Assembly (NCBI GenBank): GCA_030609765.1 | Contig: JAUWTE010000090.1 | Coordinates: 1 to 9,513 of the forward strand | Direction of reading: 5' to 3' | DNA length: 9,513 bases | From: Acidobacteriota bacterium | GTDB lineage: Bacteria; Acidobacteriota; UBA890 | Shown: piece after piece, positions 7,061 to 9,513 of the stretch | Layout: the number at the start of each line of letters is the position of its first letter | Numbering within the stretch: position 1 is the stretch's first letter | Notes under the pieces: model-generated | What the model was told of the DNA's origin: nothing | The model's database searches: none | The model's input: only the letters and a program-made list of their open reading frames with translations | Made by a program: the position numbers and the translations under genes

Positions 7061-8044
7061 CTATCTGTGGCCCAGCAGATCCAGCAGGCGCTCGTTGCCC
7101 TCCAGGTCCAGGAAGGTATCCCACTCGAGGAAATAGCCGTCGGGGTCGTATCCGACAAACACCCGGACCATCCCGCTCTCGTCGGTGATCTCCTGGGTCC
7201 GAAGCTCGACGGTTCCCAACTCCTTGACGCGCTCGAACCAGGCGTCGACATCCGAGGTAAATAGCGAAATCGTCACGCCCTTCTCATCGGTTGCGGAATG
7301 GAGCCCGTTGGCGCCATCGACCAAGCCGATGAAGCCGCTGCGGGAGGCCTCATACACCTTTGCCCATCCCTGGTCGACGAGAAGGTCGACACCCAGCAGC
7401 GCCTCGTAGAAGCTCTCTATCGGCTCCAGGTCGTTGTAGTAGAGCCAGAAAACCGTCGCCCGGATACCGAGATCGTCGGGCCGTGATCCCCTGTCCGAAT
7501 AGAGCGGCTCGACCCCGTCCAGCAGAGGCATCAGGTCGACGTTTTCCTCATGCGGGTTGAAGCGCTCGAATTCCAGGTAGTAGCCCTCCGGGTCGATGGC
7601 CACGAAACCATCGTGCGGACGGCCATCGACGAGATCGAAATCGGCCCGCATGGGAACGCCGGCGGCCGACAGATACTCCCACCAACCCTCCACCTCGTCC
7701 GTCACGAAGGCCAGCGTGACGCTCTTCGGCTCCTCCGCCGTGTGCATTCCCCGTTCGGCGTCGACCAGGGTCAAGAATGATGCCTCGGCCACCTGCAGGA
7801 TCTTGGCGAAGCCATAGTCTGCGACCGTCTCCAGCCCCAGAACATCTGTGTAGAAGGCCCATGCTCCTTCCAGATCGGCGTAGTAATAGAACGCATTCGT
7901 CGCCTGTATGTCGGGCGCGTCCACTGCTGCCTCCGGCGCTGGCGGGCTCTCCTGCTCGGTTTCCCCGCTAGGTGATCGCCCACAAGATGCGAGAAAAATC
8001 ACACAAAGAATGCAGAAGCCGATGGATCCGATTCGCACGATCAT
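7061..8044 (-). CDS. Exported lipoprotein with two tandem VOC (glyoxalase-like) domains
   Basis: This 327-residue protein starts at ATG 8044, with GGAGG seven bases upstream. It opens with a hydrophobic signal ending L-A-S-C (lipid Cys21), then an acidic Pro/Ala linker. Residues about 50-163 and 196-312 are two copies of one unit. Each has F-Y-x-x-x-L-G near its start, G-F/W-A-K, L-V-D, G-M/L-H-T/S-A, a T-D/S-D-V-like helix start, and a closing D-P-E/D-G-Y-Y/F-L-E-F/W strand, as in the VOC superfamily (PF00903). Typical VOC enzymes bind a metal through a His on strand 1 and a Glu on the last strand. Here the Glu (158 and 307) is kept, but strand 1 has Tyr/Trp and no His, so glyoxalase I activity is doubtful and small-ligand binding is possible. 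Its start overlaps the stop of the small ORF (TGATG). A longer upstream reading frame was rejected. Confidence 0.85.
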   Translation of the reverse strand: MIVRIGSIGFCILCVIFLASCGRSPSGETEQESPPAPEAAVDAPDIQATNAFYYYADLEGAWAFYTDVLGLETVADYGFAKILQVAEASFLTLVDAERGMHTAEEPKSVTLAFVTDEVEGWWEYLSAAGVPMRADFDLVDGRPHDGFVAIDPEGYYLEFERFNPHEENVDLMPLLDGVEPLYSDRGSRPDDLGIRATVFWLYYNDLEPIESFYEALLGVDLLVDQGWAKVYEASRSGFIGLVDGANGLHSATDEKGVTISLFTSDVDAWFERVKELGTVELRTQEITDESGMVRVFVGYDPDGYFLEWDTFLDLEGNERLLDLLGHR

Positions 8045-8166
8045 CAGGTAGCCTCCGTCAGGGCTTTGCCCGCTCGTGTCATTGCCCGTTTCTTGTCTCG
8101 TGTCATTTTCTTGACGTACTCGACGCGGCGGAAGCGCAGGGCCGACCAGTCCTCGTCGATGGCCAC
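8044..8166 (-). CDS. Small basic protein, 40 residues, unknown
   Basis: From GTG 8166 this frame gives V-A-I-D-E-D-W-S-A-L-R-F-R-R-V-E-Y-V-K-K-M and then a Lys/Arg-rich tail to TGA 8046-8044. The first half has G or C at nearly every third codon position, like the real genes here, and the stop overlaps the VOC gene start as TGATG, which favours true translation. GGGAGGG at 8183-8177 could serve as ribosome site, though its spacing to GTG 8166 (about 11) is long and to another GTG at 8175 (2) too short. The frame is open back to the metF stop at 8199-8197. It has no signal peptide or membrane segment. I do not recognise the family. It could also be the 3' end of a decayed gene. Confidence 0.45.
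   Translation of the reverse strand: MAIDEDWSALRFRRVEYVKKMTRDKKRAMTRAGKALTEAT
8052..8056 (-). promoter_or_regulatory. Strong ribosome binding site of the VOC lipoprotein gene
   Basis: GGAGG lies seven bases before ATG 8044 and inside the end of the preceding small ORF. It decides the start against the longer upstream frame and suits coupled translation. Confidence 0.7.
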
Positions 8167-8196
8167 CTGCCGCACACCCTCCCAATGCGTTCCTCT

Positions 8197-9075
8197 CTAC
8201 AGAAGTCCCTCCGCGCGAAGGCCGCTTACGACGCCCACGGCGGACGCGCTCTTGTCCATGGTGTAGATGTGGACACCTGGGGTGCCTGCCCTCAATAGCT
8301 CTGCACACTGGCGAACCGCAAGGTCAATTCCGAATTCCACGAGGGCGTCGTTGTCGTCCTCCGGCAGCGCGGCAATTCCCTCCCGCACCTCGTCGGTAAT
8401 CGTCGCGCCACAGAGACCGGCGAGAATTCCCAGCATCTTGACGCTGTAGATCGGCATCACCCCAGGCAAGATGGGGACCTCTATGCCAATCGCCCGACAA
8501 CGCTCGACGAAATCGAAGAAGTAATCGTTGTCATAGCTGTAGTTCGCGATGATGTAGTCGGCCCCCGCATCGACCTTCAGCTTCAGAAACTCCAGGTCTT
8601 GCTCTCGCGAGGGCGCCTCGACGTGTCCCTCGGGATATCCGGCCACACCCAAGCAGAAGCCATAGCGGGAACGGATACGAGCTACCAGGTCAGAGGCATG
8701 CGGAAGGCTCTCGGGATGGGGCTCGAAGCCCTCGTCCCGCGGCGTGTCTCCTCGGACTGCGAGAACGCTGCCGATTCCGAGCCCCTCATACCCGTCGAGG
8801 ATGTCGGTGATGTCGTCGGGTCCCAATCCATAGCAGGCGAAATAGGCAAGGACTTGCAGGCCCTTTTCGTCCTGCAACTTCTGCAAGAGCTCCTGCGATC
8901 CTTGCCGGGTCGACCCGCCGGCTCCGAAGGTCACCGAGACAAAGTCGGGCTGCAGGGCGGCCAACTCGTCGATTGCGGTTTCCAGGCTCGCGGCCCCCTT
9001 CTCCGTCCTTGCGGGAAACAACTCGAACGAGAGCGTCGGTTTCCCGCCCTCTCTCCAAAGGTCAGTCACTTTCAT
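8197..9075 (-). CDS. metF: 5,10-methylenetetrahydrofolate reductase
   Basis: This 292-residue protein matches the usual MetF length and reduces methylenetetrahydrofolate to methyltetrahydrofolate with FAD and NAD(P)H, supplying methyl groups for methionine synthesis in the cytoplasm. Visible blocks are S-F-E-L-F-P-A-R-T (catalytic-type Glu18), P-D-F-V-S-V-T-F-G-A-G-G-S-T-R (43-57), L-A-V-R-G-D (105-110), G-V-A-G-Y-P-E-G-H-x-E-A (143-154), F-L-K-L-K-V-D-A-G-A-D (163-173) and P-I-L-P-G-V-M-P-I (201-209). Two blocks differ from the usual pattern: Y-F-A-C (78-81) where most have H-L-T-C, and I-I-A-N-Y-S-Y-D-N (175-183) where most have I-T-Q-x-F-F-D. ATG 9075 is chosen because a GAGAG-like site lies six bases upstream and the family begins here; ATG 9081 is the alternative. 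The frame is open upstream to 9180, but that stretch is low-complexity and not MetF-like. Confidence 0.93.
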   Translation of the reverse strand: MKVTDLWREGGKPTLSFELFPARTEKGAASLETAIDELAALQPDFVSVTFGAGGSTRQGSQELLQKLQDEKGLQVLAYFACYGLGPDDITDILDGYEGLGIGSVLAVRGDTPRDEGFEPHPESLPHASDLVARIRSRYGFCLGVAGYPEGHVEAPSREQDLEFLKLKVDAGADYIIANYSYDNDYFFDFVERCRAIGIEVPILPGVMPIYSVKMLGILAGLCGATITDEVREGIAALPEDDNDALVEFGIDLAVRQCAELLRAGTPGVHIYTMDKSASAVGVVSGLRAEGLL

Positions 9076-9175
9076 GGACATCTCTCTGATGATGAAAGCG
9101 TGCCCGGGCGAAGACGAAGAGAATCGCGACCGTAGCCAGGCACCCGGGCTGAACGATGCCGAGGCGTACAGCACG

Positions 9176-9204
9176 ATCATGAACGCCGGATAGAGTCAGT
9201 TCAA
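9176..9204 (-). promoter_or_regulatory. Possible sigma70-type promoter for metF
   Basis: On the minus strand TTGAAC (9204-9199) and CATGAT (9181-9176) are separated by 17 bases, each matching four of six consensus positions. It lies about 100 bases before the metF start and after the cupin stop, a sensible place. In GC-rich DNA such matches also arise by chance. The remainder of 9076-9221 shows no clear riboswitch or terminator. Confidence 0.25.
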
Positions 9205-9221
9205 CTGGTACGGCGCCTCGC

Positions 9222-9513
9222 TCAGTCCACGCCGTACAACGGCCAGATCGATTCGCTGGGCTCGAGCTCGAGCGCGCCGTAGGCTTCACGGGGATCCGGG
9301 GTCTCCTTCTCGACCGATGCCCCATGTTTTGCCGCGACCTCACTCACCGGGTAGCAGATGGCTTCCGTTTCCGGCCGGTGGCCGACCATCAAGATCACAC
9401 ACCGTTCCTCACCGGCGCCCACGAATACATGATTGGTGCCGGCCGGACAGTGAACGAAGTGCCCTGCCTTCAGGTGTCGCTCCTGTTCCTCGACGATGAA
9501 GATGCATTCTCCC
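9222..9513 (-). CDS. Cupin-domain protein, C-terminal part
   Basis: Ninety-six codons are visible, entering from the right edge and ending at TGA 9224-9222; the N-terminus lies outside. The first visible residues, G-E-C-I-F-I-V-E, complete cupin motif 1. Motif 2 follows as G-H-F-V-H-C-P-A-G-T-N-H-V-F-V-G-A-G, with the P-x-G-x-x-H core of a metal-binding cupin_2 barrel (PF07883). Then come V-I-L-M-V-G-H-R-P-E and a C-terminal tail (Y-P-V-S-E-V-A-A, then P-D-P-R-E-A-Y) that follows the barrel. It has no visible export signal in this part. Small cupins of this kind bind a metal and a small ligand or sugar; the actual role is not readable here. It is 146 bases upstream of metF on the same strand, and cotranscription is possible but unproven. 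Confidence 0.8.
   Translation of the reverse strand, partial: GECIFIVEEQERHLKAGHFVHCPAGTNHVFVGAGEERCVILMVGHRPETEAICYPVSEVAAKHGASVEKETPDPREAYGALELEPSESIWPLYGVD

Noticed and set aside
8045..8308. N-terminal extension of the VOC gene by 88 codons
   Set aside because: It overlaps metF, is Arg/Gly-rich with no domain, and would bury the clear lipoprotein signal; GGAGG before ATG 8044 decides the start.
9082..9180. N-terminal extension of metF to ATG 9180
   Set aside because: The extra residues are low-complexity and not MetF-like; the family begins at the start chosen.
1..9513. CRISPR array, insertion sequence, prophage or defence system
   Set aside because: No regularly spaced repeats, transposase, integrase or defence-domain motifs were seen on either strand.

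Overview
The window is a GC-rich bacterial segment in which every supported gene lies on the minus strand. In transcription order, right to left, it holds: a partial cupin protein (right edge to 9222), metF (9075-8197), a 40-residue small ORF (8166-8044), a lipoprotein with two VOC domains (8044-7061), a multi-spanning GT-C type membrane glycosyltransferase (6967-5165), two tandem sulfatase-fold lipoproteins (5073-2746 and 2587-230), a broken DUF1801-like fragment (about 230-117), and the start of a tRNA-binding-domain protein (120 to the left edge). No RNA gene, insertion sequence, integrase or CRISPR array was seen. Base composition, abundant lipoprotein signals, and sulfatase-fold proteins ending in an L-R-A-L-G-Y-I tail suggest an Acidobacteriota-like (or similarly Gram-negative, soil or marine) chromosome. 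That assignment is an inference from style, not from a marker gene.

The centre (230-6967) is the most distinctive part. A polyprenyl-phosphate-sugar type glycosyltransferase is followed by two paralogous lipoproteins. Each lipoprotein has two predicted beta-sandwich domains and then an alkaline-phosphatase-superfamily catalytic domain. Both carry Thr where true sulfatases carry the Cys or Ser that becomes formylglycine, and both lack the motif Arg. They are therefore unlikely to be classical sulfatases and may be phosphoester hydrolases or transferases acting on a cell-surface glycan or lipid. Between the two copies lies a 19-codon remnant matching the 3' end of the glycosyltransferase, ending in the same stop codon. 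This is what an old tandem duplication of [glycosyltransferase 3' end + sulfatase-like gene] would leave.

The right part (7061-9513) looks like ordinary metabolism plus an exported VOC protein. MetF feeds methyl groups into methionine synthesis, but here it departs from the family consensus at two usually conserved blocks. A small ORF sits directly after metF and overlaps the VOC lipoprotein start by one base (TGATG), so the two are probably translationally coupled. The left edge carries a DUF1801-like fragment cut at the end of the sulfatase-like block, whose stop overlaps the start of the tRNA-binding gene (ATGA).
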